Origin: Planctomycetaceae bacterium
GTDB lineage: Bacteria; Planctomycetota; Phycisphaerae; Phycisphaerales; SM1A02
Direction of reading: 5' to 3'
DNA: 5,175 nucleotides
Assembly: GCA_027488415.1 (NCBI GenBank)
Contig: JAIYBS010000131.1
Span: forward strand, 1-5,175
The position numbers and the translations under genes were made by a program. The notes under the pieces are model-generated. The model was not told where the DNA came from and searched no databases. It saw only the letters and a list, made by a program, of their open reading frames with translations. This document shows, piece after piece, positions 1-5,175 of the stretch (its first letter is position 1; every line of letters begins with the position of its first letter).

Positions 1-4
1 AGCC

Positions 5-862
5 ATGGACGAAGCGAACGCACCAACCCCGTACGCAGGCCGGCGCATCATGCTCCTCACGCAGCACGGCAAGGAGCGCGTTCTCGCGCCGATCGCGGAG
101 CGCTCGCTCGGCGCGAGGCTCGAGGTGGTCACCGGCTTCGACACCGACTCGCTCGGCACGTTCACGCGCGACGTCGACCGGTCCGGAACGCAGCTCGACG
201 CCGCGCGCGCGAAGGCCCGGATCGCCATCGAGCGATCGGGGGTGCCCGTCGGTCTCGGCAGCGAGGGGTCCTTCGGCGCCGGGCCGTTCGGTTTCGGCGG
301 CTGGAACCTCGAGATCGTCGTACTGCTCGACGCCGAACGCGACATCGAGATCGTTGGATCCGCGCAGGGCCCCGGCGTCCACCTGCACGGCATCGTCCGC
401 AGCCTCGAGGAACTCCGCGAGATGGCCGGCCGGGCGGGGTTCCCCGATCACGGCCTGGTGCTGCGTCCGGGCGGCCACGACGATCCGCGCATCCGCAAGG
501 GGATCCGGTCGATCGCCGAGCTCGAGGCGGCATTCGAGGACGCGGCGCGCATCTCGCCCGACGGATCCGTCTCCGTGGAGAACGACCTGCGGGCGCATCA
601 GCACCCCACGCGGATGTCGATGATCGAGCGTGCGGGCCACGACCTGGCTGCGCGCGTTGCGTCTCCGTGCCCGGGCTGCGGCACCCCCGGCTTCGGACTG
701 TTCAGGTGCCGCACGGGCCTGCCGTGCGCCGCATGCGGAACGCCGACGGGGGAGGTCTCCGCCGAGGTCCATGCCTGCGTGAAGTGCGCGTTCCGCGAGG
801 ATCGCCCGATCGCCGGCAGACTGCGCGCGGACCCTGGCTCGTGCCCCGCCTGCAACCCCTGA
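5..862 (+). CDS. DUF6671 family protein with C-terminal CxxC zinc-ribbon-like region
   Basis: This 285-residue protein resembles the DUF6671 family, whose function is unknown to me. The N-terminal half carries LLTQHGKE (residues 17-24), FDTDSLGTF (45-53), an AARAKAR stretch (66-72) and GSEGSFG (85-91). A middle block holds NDLRAHQHPTRM (193-204). The C-terminal part has four CxxC pairs, C222/C225, C241/C244, C258/C261 and C280/C283, plus a lone C235. That is enough to bind up to two metal ions, probably zinc, although metal binding is inferred. There is no signal peptide or membrane segment, so a cytoplasmic location is likely. The ATG at 5 is used because it is the first visible start, but only four bases precede it. 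A start outside the window or at Met16 (position 50) cannot be excluded. The gene ends at TGA 860-862 and converges on the hydrolase gene 22 bases away. Family assignment is fairly secure; biochemical role is not. Confidence 0.85.
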   Translation: MDEANAPTPYAGRRIMLLTQHGKERVLAPIAERSLGARLEVVTGFDTDSLGTFTRDVDRSGTQLDAARAKARIAIERSGVPVGLGSEGSFGAGPFGFGGWNLEIVVLLDAERDIEIVGSAQGPGVHLHGIVRSLEELREMAGRAGFPDHGLVLRPGGHDDPRIRKGIRSIAELEAAFEDAARISPDGSVSVENDLRAHQHPTRMSMIERAGHDLAARVASPCPGCGTPGFGLFRCRTGLPCAACGTPTGEVSAEVHACVKCAFREDRPIAGRLRADPGSCPACNP

Positions 863-884
863 CCAGGTGCGCGATGGGCGGCGC

Positions 885-2942
885 CTACCGCGCCGGCGCC
901 GGTTCGGCCTTCGCGAACGCCTTGCGATAGAACTCCCAGGTCGCCTCGCCGAGCGCGTCGAGCGTCTTCGACGGATCGTGCTCGACGCCCGCGAGCGGCG
1001 ACCACTCGTGCGGGATCTTGAGCGCGTCGAGGTGGTCGTGGAACTCCTTGTTGAGGGCGAACGTCCCGTCGCGGTCGCCGACCGCGATGCGCACCAGCGA
1101 TCCCTTCGCGATCGTTCCGGCGTTCGCCTTGGCGAGCTCCCACGGGCTGACCTCGCGGAAGTGCTCGCGGCTGCCGTACACGCGCTCGAGCAGCCCGTCG
1201 CGCGAGCGCGGGTTCGCGCGCGGCGTGCGCTCGAAGTCCGGGTCGAGCGGACCCGCGCCGAGCATGGACACCCCTCGGAAGGTCTCCGGGAACTTGAAGC
1301 CGAGCCTTGCCGCGCCGTACCCGCCCATGCTGAACCCGTCGAGCAGGCGACCCTCGGGCGCGGCGACCGTGCGCAGCGTGGCGTCGACGTGCGGCACGAG
1401 GTCGCGCACGATCATCGACTCCACCGGCGCGCGCCCGTCCGCCCAGTCGACGTACATGCCCTGGGGAAGCCCGTTCACGAAGACGACGAGGAAGGGCGGG
1501 ACCTTGCCCGCCTCGATCGCCGCGTCGAAGCGCTTCGCGAGCTCGGGGATGCCTTCCTGCCCGCCGCCCGAGCCATGCAGCCAGTAGACGACCGGGAATC
1601 GCCGCGCCCCGTCGCGCCCGTACTCCGCGGGCGTGTACAGGTGGTAGCTGACCTTGCCCTTCACGGACGCGCTGTCGAACGTGTGGAAGGTGACTCGCGG
1701 CGCGCTGACGGCAGGCGTGACCCAGGGGAGGGTGGCATCGGGCTGCTTCCGTTCGGCAGTCGGGATGCCGTCCGAGATGAGCCGCGACTCCATTCCCGTC
1801 TCGATCGCCGGGAAGGCAAGCGGTGCCGCGCCCGCGGCCTTCAGCAGCTCTTGGATCATCGCCTCGTCGCTGAAGCGGCGCTTGCCCCCGTTGAGCGGCG
1901 CGAACCGAACCGCCACCAGCTTCGCAGACGGGATCACGTAGAGCCGCTGGTTCCCGAGTCCGGCAGCCATTCGCACGGCAGGCAGCTTGTCGTCGCCGCC
2001 GCGCGGGCCGAGCCACCAGGTCAGTCCGTATCGATCGTTTCGCGCGGAAGGCTCGAAGCACTTCGCGAGGAGCTCGGGCTTGAGCAACTGCCGCATGCTT
2101 CCGTCGTCCGCACGCACCGCGCCGTTCAACCGCACGAACTCGCCGAACTTCGCCCATTCGGCGGCGGACGCCGATCCACCTCCTGGCAGGTTCGGGTGTC
2201 CCTCGCGGTCGCGGCCGATCCGCGCGACCTTCATGCCGATCGGCTCGAGGAGGTTTGCCTCGTACCACTCCCAGGCGGTTGCCGGCTTCGCGCCACGTGC
2301 GGCAAGACGCCGCTCGAGGAACGCGCCGAACGCGTGGAAGTGGTTTCCGCCGTACTCGAACTTCGAGCCCGGATCGTTCTTCGCCGGTGCGTCGATCCCC
2401 TGCTTGAAGAAGTCCTCGGTGCGGTTGAGACCGGCGCGCAGCAGGTCACGGCGCGATCCCGTCGCGACCGCCCGGATGCGCTGGCGGTCCTCCGCGCTGT
2501 CGGGCTCCAGCCCGCTGGAGAGGTTCAGGAGCTGCCGCACCGTGATCTCGCGCTTGCGCGCGTCGTCCTTCCATTCCGTGAGCGTGTCGCTCACGCGCTC
2601 GTCGAGCGAGATCAGCCCCTGCTGCACCGCGAGCATCGCGGCGACGCCCGTGAAGCTCTTGGTGCCGCTCGCGAGCGGGTGCGCGCGCTTCGAGTCCCAG
2701 CCGTCGACGGCGTCCTCGAAGACGACCTTTCCGTCCTGCATCACGAGCAGCACCTCGCCGCCGTGCTCGCGTGAGTACTCGGCGGCGGAAGCCCAGGCCG
2801 ACGGCGCGGCCGCGGCAGGCGGCTGCGGTGACTGCGCGTGAGCTTGCGCGCCCAGTGCCGCAGCGGCAAGCGCCGAACCAAGCACTGCGGCGGCGAGACG
2901 ATGAATTGCCCGTGTGTGCGGATCGTGCCTGAGGTGTCCCAT
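885..2942 (-). CDS. Exported bifunctional serine hydrolase: beta-lactamase-like domain plus PF00756-type esterase domain
   Basis: This 685-residue protein appears to join two serine-hydrolase folds. A Sec-type signal peptide covers residues 1-36. Residues about 50-375 look like the beta-lactamase/class C serine hydrolase family (PF00144): SxxK is S92-G-T-K95, a probable second motif is Y197-G-G-N200, and the third-motif region reads AGLGNQ (327-332). Residues about 410-676 look like an esterase of the PF00756 type. They have an oxyanion-hole segment LHGSGG (455-460), nucleophile elbow G536-F-S538-M-G540, a likely acid at D623 or D625 (VGDRDG), and H655 (GVEHD). Substrates are probably esters or acyl compounds outside the cytoplasm, but the exact substrate cannot be read. 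The start at 2942 gives a good signal peptide, although no clear Shine-Dalgarno sequence precedes it. The gene is monocistronic and diverges from the DUF1801 gene. The frame is continuous, with no second signal peptide or frameshift at the domain junction. Confidence 0.9.
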   Translation of the reverse strand: MGHLRHDPHTRAIHRLAAAVLGSALAAAALGAQAHAQSPQPPAAAAPSAWASAAEYSREHGGEVLLVMQDGKVVFEDAVDGWDSKRAHPLASGTKSFTGVAAMLAVQQGLISLDERVSDTLTEWKDDARKREITVRQLLNLSSGLEPDSAEDRQRIRAVATGSRRDLLRAGLNRTEDFFKQGIDAPAKNDPGSKFEYGGNHFHAFGAFLERRLAARGAKPATAWEWYEANLLEPIGMKVARIGRDREGHPNLPGGGSASAAEWAKFGEFVRLNGAVRADDGSMRQLLKPELLAKCFEPSARNDRYGLTWWLGPRGGDDKLPAVRMAAGLGNQRLYVIPSAKLVAVRFAPLNGGKRRFSDEAMIQELLKAAGAAPLAFPAIETGMESRLISDGIPTAERKQPDATLPWVTPAVSAPRVTFHTFDSASVKGKVSYHLYTPAEYGRDGARRFPVVYWLHGSGGGQEGIPELAKRFDAAIEAGKVPPFLVVFVNGLPQGMYVDWADGRAPVESMIVRDLVPHVDATLRTVAAPEGRLLDGFSMGGYGAARLGFKFPETFRGVSMLGAGPLDPDFERTPRANPRSRDGLLERVYGSREHFREVSPWELAKANAGTIAKGSLVRIAVGDRDGTFALNKEFHDHLDALKIPHEWSPLAGVEHDPSKTLDALGEATWEFYRKAFAKAEPAPAR
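2835..2942 (-). other. Signal peptide coding segment of the two-domain hydrolase
   Basis: The first 36 residues have a basic and histidine-rich n-region (residues 1-15, with R5, R11 and R15). A hydrophobic Ala/Leu core follows (about 16-31), then an A34-H-A36 cleavage motif before Q37. There is no cysteine that would make a lipobox, so a Sec/SPI signal and a periplasmic or secreted product are inferred. A Pro/Ala-rich stretch (about 38-49) follows the predicted cleavage point before the first domain. Confidence 0.75.
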
Positions 2943-3015
2943 CAGCGGCAGAACGGCGGTGCCGGCCGACGATTGCTCAGGAACCTCGGCGTCGAAGCCC
3001 AGTTACGATGAGTCC
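2943..3015. promoter_or_regulatory. Divergent intergenic region between the hydrolase and DUF1801 genes
   Basis: These 73 bases separate two genes read away from each other, so both promoters should lie here or just inside the neighbouring coding ends. Neither start has a recognisable Shine-Dalgarno sequence. I see no convincing -35/-10 pair for the leftward gene. For the rightward gene only a -10-like hexamer close to the ATG stands out. No clear operator palindrome is visible. Confidence 0.45.
3004..3009 (+). promoter_or_regulatory. Candidate -10 element (TACGAT) of a possibly leaderless DUF1801 transcript
   Basis: TACGAT fits the TAnnnT pattern and ends six bases before the ATG at 3016. 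Transcription starting at or beside the A of that ATG would give a leaderless mRNA, which fits the lack of a Shine-Dalgarno sequence. No good -35 box sits at normal spacing; the nearest TTG-containing hexamer (TTGCTC, 2973-2978) is 25 bases away. A hexamer like this can occur by chance, so confidence is low. Confidence 0.25.
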
Positions 3016-3546
3016 ATGGCCAAGAAGACAAGCCGTACCACGGTCAAGAAGGCGCCCGCCCGCACCCGGAAGCCGGCGACGAAGCCCGCGACGAAGCCCG
3101 CGACCACCGATGCCTATTTCAAGGCCCTCCCACCCGAGCGCCGCGCCGTCATGCAGGAGCTTCGTGCCGCGATCGCCAAGGCCCTTCCGAAGGGGTTCGA
3201 GGAAGTGATGTCCTACGGCATGCCCGGCTGGGTCGTCCCGCTCTCCACGTATCCGGCGGGCTACCACTGCACGCCCGGCTCGCCGCTCCCGTTCCTCGGG
3301 CTCGCGTCGCAGAAGTCGCACATCGCGTTCTATCACATGGGCATCTACGCGGATCCGAAGCTCCTCACGTGGTTCACCGCCGAGGCCGCGAAGCGCCTCC
3401 CGAAGAAGCTCGACATGGGAAAGAGCTGCGTGCGCTTCAAGAAGCCGGAAGACGTCTGCGTCCCGCTGATCGCGGACCTCTGCAGGCGGATGACCCCCGC
3501 GCAGTGGATCAAGCTGTACGAGTCGGCGTTCCGCAAGGGGAAGTGA
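3016..3546 (+). CDS. DUF1801 domain protein with Lys/Pro/Ala-rich N-terminal tail
   Basis: The protein has 176 residues. Residues about 32-174 match the DUF1801 family (YdhG/YjhX-like small alpha/beta domain): TDAYFKALPPERRAVMQELR near the start, then MSYGMPGW (65-72), FLGLASQKSHIAFYHMGIY (93-111) and a helical C-terminal end. The family's biochemical role is not settled. The first 31 residues are a low-complexity basic tail (MAKKTSRTTVKKAPARTRK followed by three KPAT units) that looks like histone-H1-type nucleic-acid-binding tails. That function is inferred from composition. I chose the ATG at 3016 because the frame upstream runs into the divergent hydrolase gene and has no family similarity. 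An ATG at 3008 lies in another frame. There is no signal peptide, so a cytoplasmic location is likely. The gene stands alone, diverging from the hydrolase and converging on the SDR gene 60 bases downstream. Confidence 0.85.
   Translation: MAKKTSRTTVKKAPARTRKPATKPATKPATTDAYFKALPPERRAVMQELRAAIAKALPKGFEEVMSYGMPGWVVPLSTYPAGYHCTPGSPLPFLGLASQKSHIAFYHMGIYADPKLLTWFTAEAAKRLPKKLDMGKSCVRFKKPEDVCVPLIADLCRRMTPAQWIKLYESAFRKGK
3070..3105 (+). repeat. Three in-frame 12-bp tandem repeats encoding KPAT
   Basis: Three consecutive 12-base units, AAGCCGGCGACG, AAGCCCGCGACG and AAGCCCGCGACC, encode KPAT three times (residues 19-30 of the DUF1801 protein). Units 1 and 2 differ at one base, as do units 2 and 3. The unit is a multiple of three, so gain or loss of copies would change tail length without breaking the frame. 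Confidence 0.9.
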
Positions 3547-3606
3547 CCGCTGCTGGCGCTCGGGTGGCGCGCCGCGGACGACCGACAGCCGCCGGATCAT
3601 CCGTGG

Positions 3607-5112
3607 TCAGCCCTTCGCCCGCTCCGCCGCTCGCTTCAGGCCACGCAGCATCCCCGTGAACACGATCCCGTGGAGCGGCAGCACCGCGTACCAGTAGAGG
3701 ATCCCGAGCAGTCCGCGCGGCCGGAACCGGGCCGTCAGGGTCAGCGCGCTGCCGCTCTGCTCGGGTTCGACCTCCACCTTCAGCGTCGCGATCCCGGGAA
3801 GCTTCATCTCCGCCCGAAGCTCGAAGCACCTCCCGGGCTGAACGTCGATGACGCGCCAGAAGTCGAGTGCATCGCCCACCTCAAGGTGCTGTCGATCACG
3901 CCGACCGCGCCGCAGGCCGGGACCGCCAGCGAGCTTGTCCATCAGCCCGCGGAGCCGCCACAGCCAGTTGCCGCCGTACCAGCCGTTGTCGCCGCCGATG
4001 GCCGAGGCCGTCGCGAACACCGCCGCGGGCGGCGCGTCCACGTGCATCCGGCGACGGTCGACGAAGACGGTCCCGCCCGCCCAGTCCGGGTCGCCGGGAA
4101 TGGCACCCGCGTCCGACCACGCGGTCTCCACGTCGTCGTCCGCGCGACGGCCGAGCGCGGCGTCGATCGCCTCGCGCATCGTGAGCAGTCGCTGCGGCAT
4201 GAGCCGGGCCGCATCGTCGTTTCGGCACACCGTCTCGTTGCGGAGTCCCTCGGCGAGCGGCCTCGCGATGGTGTGCGGCACCGGCGTGACCAGGTGGATC
4301 CAGAGCGAGCTGAGTCGGGGCGTGAGCACGGGCACCGGGATCACCGCGCGCCGCGGCAGCCCGCGTGCCGCGGCCATGATGCGCATCAGCTGCAGGTACG
4401 AGAGCACCTCGGGTCCGCCGATGTCCAGCGTGCGGCCGATCGTCTCCGGGACGTCCAGGCAGGTGACCAGGTCGTGCAGCACGTTCCGGACCGCGATCGG
4501 CTGCGAGCGCGTGGTCACCCACCGCGGCGTGATCATGACGGGCAGGTGCTCGACGAGGTAGCGAAGGATCTCGAACGACGCCGAGCCGGAGCCGATGATC
4601 ATCGCGGCGCGAAACACCGTGACGGGGACGCCCGTGGCGCGCAGTGCGACCTCCACCTCCCGGCGCGACGCGAGGTGCGCGCTCAGGCTCGGCCCGAGCT
4701 CCCCGAGCCCGCCGAGGTAGATGATCCGCCCGACCCTCGCCTCGCGCGCCGCCGTCGCGAAGCTGCGCGCGAGCGCGAGGTCCGCCTCGCGGTACGCGTC
4801 GCCCTTCACGATCATCGAGTGAACGAGGTAGTACGCGGCCTCGGCGCCGGACATGGCCGCCGCCACCGCGGCCGGGCTGGACAGGTCGACCTTCCGGACC
4901 TCGACCCGCGGGTCCCGCCGCCACGCACGCGCGTCGAGCTTTCGCGGCTCCCGCACCAGGCACCGCACGTGGAACCCCGCCTCGAGCAGGCGCGGCACGA
5001 GCCGCCCGCCGATGTAGCCCGTGGCGCCGGTCACGACGACGGTGCGATGCGAGGGCGCGGGGGGCAGGGCGGTCACCTTTGGTAGTTCGCCACGGATGGA
5101 AATGGGATGCAC
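3607..5112 (-). CDS. Atypical SDR NAD(P)-binding / DUF2867 fusion protein (E. coli YbjT-like)
   Basis: The 501-residue product has two domains. Residues about 24-320 form an atypical short-chain dehydrogenase Rossmann domain. Its dinucleotide-binding motif is G29-A-T-G32-Y-I-G35, with R54 after strand two (a possible NADP preference), VDLS at 75-78, YLVHSM at 95-100 and GGPEVLSY at 232-239. The classical YxxxK pair is not evident; SAHLASRREVE lies at 144-154 in that region, so the enzyme may be non-catalytic or unusual. Residues about 355-495 match DUF2867, with GGDNGWYGGNWLWRLRG at 373-389 and the hydrophobic GILYWYAVLPLHGIVF at 470-485. The order and many motifs recall E. coli YbjT (about 476 residues), whose function is poorly known. 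The GTG at 5112 is the first conventional start, 12 bases after AGGAG. A GTG at 5076 (residue 13) would give a more usual short lead into the Rossmann fold, and the frame remains open to the window edge. Confidence 0.85.
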   Translation of the reverse strand: MHPISIRGELPKVTALPPAPSHRTVVVTGATGYIGGRLVPRLLEAGFHVRCLVREPRKLDARAWRRDPRVEVRKVDLSSPAAVAAAMSGAEAAYYLVHSMIVKGDAYREADLALARSFATAAREARVGRIIYLGGLGELGPSLSAHLASRREVEVALRATGVPVTVFRAAMIIGSGSASFEILRYLVEHLPVMITPRWVTTRSQPIAVRNVLHDLVTCLDVPETIGRTLDIGGPEVLSYLQLMRIMAAARGLPRRAVIPVPVLTPRLSSLWIHLVTPVPHTIARPLAEGLRNETVCRNDDAARLMPQRLLTMREAIDAALGRRADDDVETAWSDAGAIPGDPDWAGGTVFVDRRRMHVDAPPAAVFATASAIGGDNGWYGGNWLWRLRGLMDKLAGGPGLRRGRRDRQHLEVGDALDFWRVIDVQPGRCFELRAEMKLPGIATLKVEVEPEQSGSALTLTARFRPRGLLGILYWYAVLPLHGIVFTGMLRGLKRAAERAKG

Positions 5113-5124
5113 GCTCGACGGCAG

Positions 5125-5129
5125 CTCCT
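5125..5129 (-). promoter_or_regulatory. Candidate ribosome binding site AGGAG for the SDR/DUF2867 gene
   Basis: Read on the minus strand, AGGAG lies 12 bases before the GTG at 5112. It is the only Shine-Dalgarno-like match near a start in this window and mildly favours 5112 over the GTG at 5076, which has only AAG directly in front of it. The spacing is longer than the usual 5-9 bases, so support is modest. Confidence 0.35.
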
Positions 5130-5175
5130 GCGCCGATTGGCAGGCGAGGCCAGAAAGGCGTGGAAGTGGACGCGG

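Noticed and set aside
879..901. Inverted repeat CGGCGCC / GGCGCCG with a 9-base loop at the end of the two convergent genes, considered as a terminator.
   Set aside because: GGCGCC is self-complementary and common in G+C-rich DNA, the repeat lies partly inside the hydrolase coding end, and no T-run follows on either strand.
598..2268. Minus-strand open frame of 556 codons in another frame of the hydrolase gene, running into the DUF6671 gene.
   Set aside because: It is extremely Arg/Ala/Gly-rich with no domain, and overlaps two well-supported genes on both strands. It is an out-of-frame shadow.
867..2774. Long plus-strand open frame of 635 codons opposite the two-domain hydrolase gene.
   Set aside because: It is very rich in Arg, Leu, Val and Glu, has no recognisable motif, and lies antisense to a gene with a signal peptide and clear catalytic motifs. 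Long antisense frames are expected in such G+C-rich DNA.
885..2942. Calling the hydrolase a beta-lactamase resistance gene.
   Set aside because: Only the SxxK motif is canonical, the other motifs differ, and a separate esterase domain follows. Family membership alone does not show antibiotic hydrolysis.
2977..3600. Minus-strand open frame of 207 codons opposite the DUF1801 gene.
   Set aside because: It is Arg/Gly/Leu-rich with no recognisable motif, whereas the plus strand encodes a conserved DUF1801 domain.
3555..3603. Short inverted repeats (GGCGC/GCGCC at 3555-3573; CGGAT-C-ATCCG at 3593-3603) between the convergent DUF1801 and SDR genes, considered as terminators.
   Set aside because: Stems are about 4-5 bp, the second has too short a loop, and there is no T-tract. 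They are not distinguishable from chance.
3670..5085. Plus-strand open frame of 471 codons opposite the SDR/DUF2867 gene.
   Set aside because: Its composition is dominated by Arg, His, Ala and Asp with no domain. The minus strand carries clear Rossmann and DUF2867 motifs across the same span.
1..5175. A new multi-gene defence or metabolic system.
   Set aside because: The four genes alternate in strand with no shared operon, and the protein families present have no known link to one another. Nothing in the window supports a joint function.

Overview
The window is a very G+C-rich piece of bacterial chromosome holding four protein-coding genes. They tile almost the whole 5.2 kb, with gaps of 22, 73 and 60 bases between them. 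No stretch longer than 300 bases lacks a gene. I found no RNA gene, mobile element, CRISPR array or phage signature. The host cannot be placed from these genes. High G+C, weak or absent Shine-Dalgarno sequences and one possible leaderless start fit several high-G+C phyla (for example Actinomycetota, Planctomycetota, Myxococcota, Gemmatimonadota), and I do not choose between them.

Layout: (1) 5-862 (+), a DUF6671-type protein of unknown function with four CxxC pairs in its C-terminal part. (2) 885-2942 (-), an exported two-domain hydrolase: a signal peptide, a beta-lactamase-like serine hydrolase domain, and a PF00756-type alpha/beta-hydrolase esterase domain with a visible Ser/Asp/His set. 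(3) 3016-3546 (+), a DUF1801 protein with a short lysine/proline/alanine-rich N-terminal tail built on a 12-bp tandem repeat. (4) 3607-5112 (-), an atypical SDR NAD(P)-binding domain fused to a DUF2867 domain, the architecture of Escherichia coli YbjT. Its true start is uncertain because the frame stays open to the window edge.

Strands alternate +, -, +, -, so each gene is probably its own transcription unit. Genes 1/2 and 3/4 converge, and genes 2/3 diverge from a shared 73-bp region. The layout gives no sign that the four products act in one pathway, and I see no convincing new multi-gene system. The points most worth following up are a possible ITPase/Ham1-like N-terminal fold in the DUF6671 protein, the fusion of two unrelated serine-hydrolase folds in one exported polypeptide, and the histone-H1-like tail on the DUF1801 protein.
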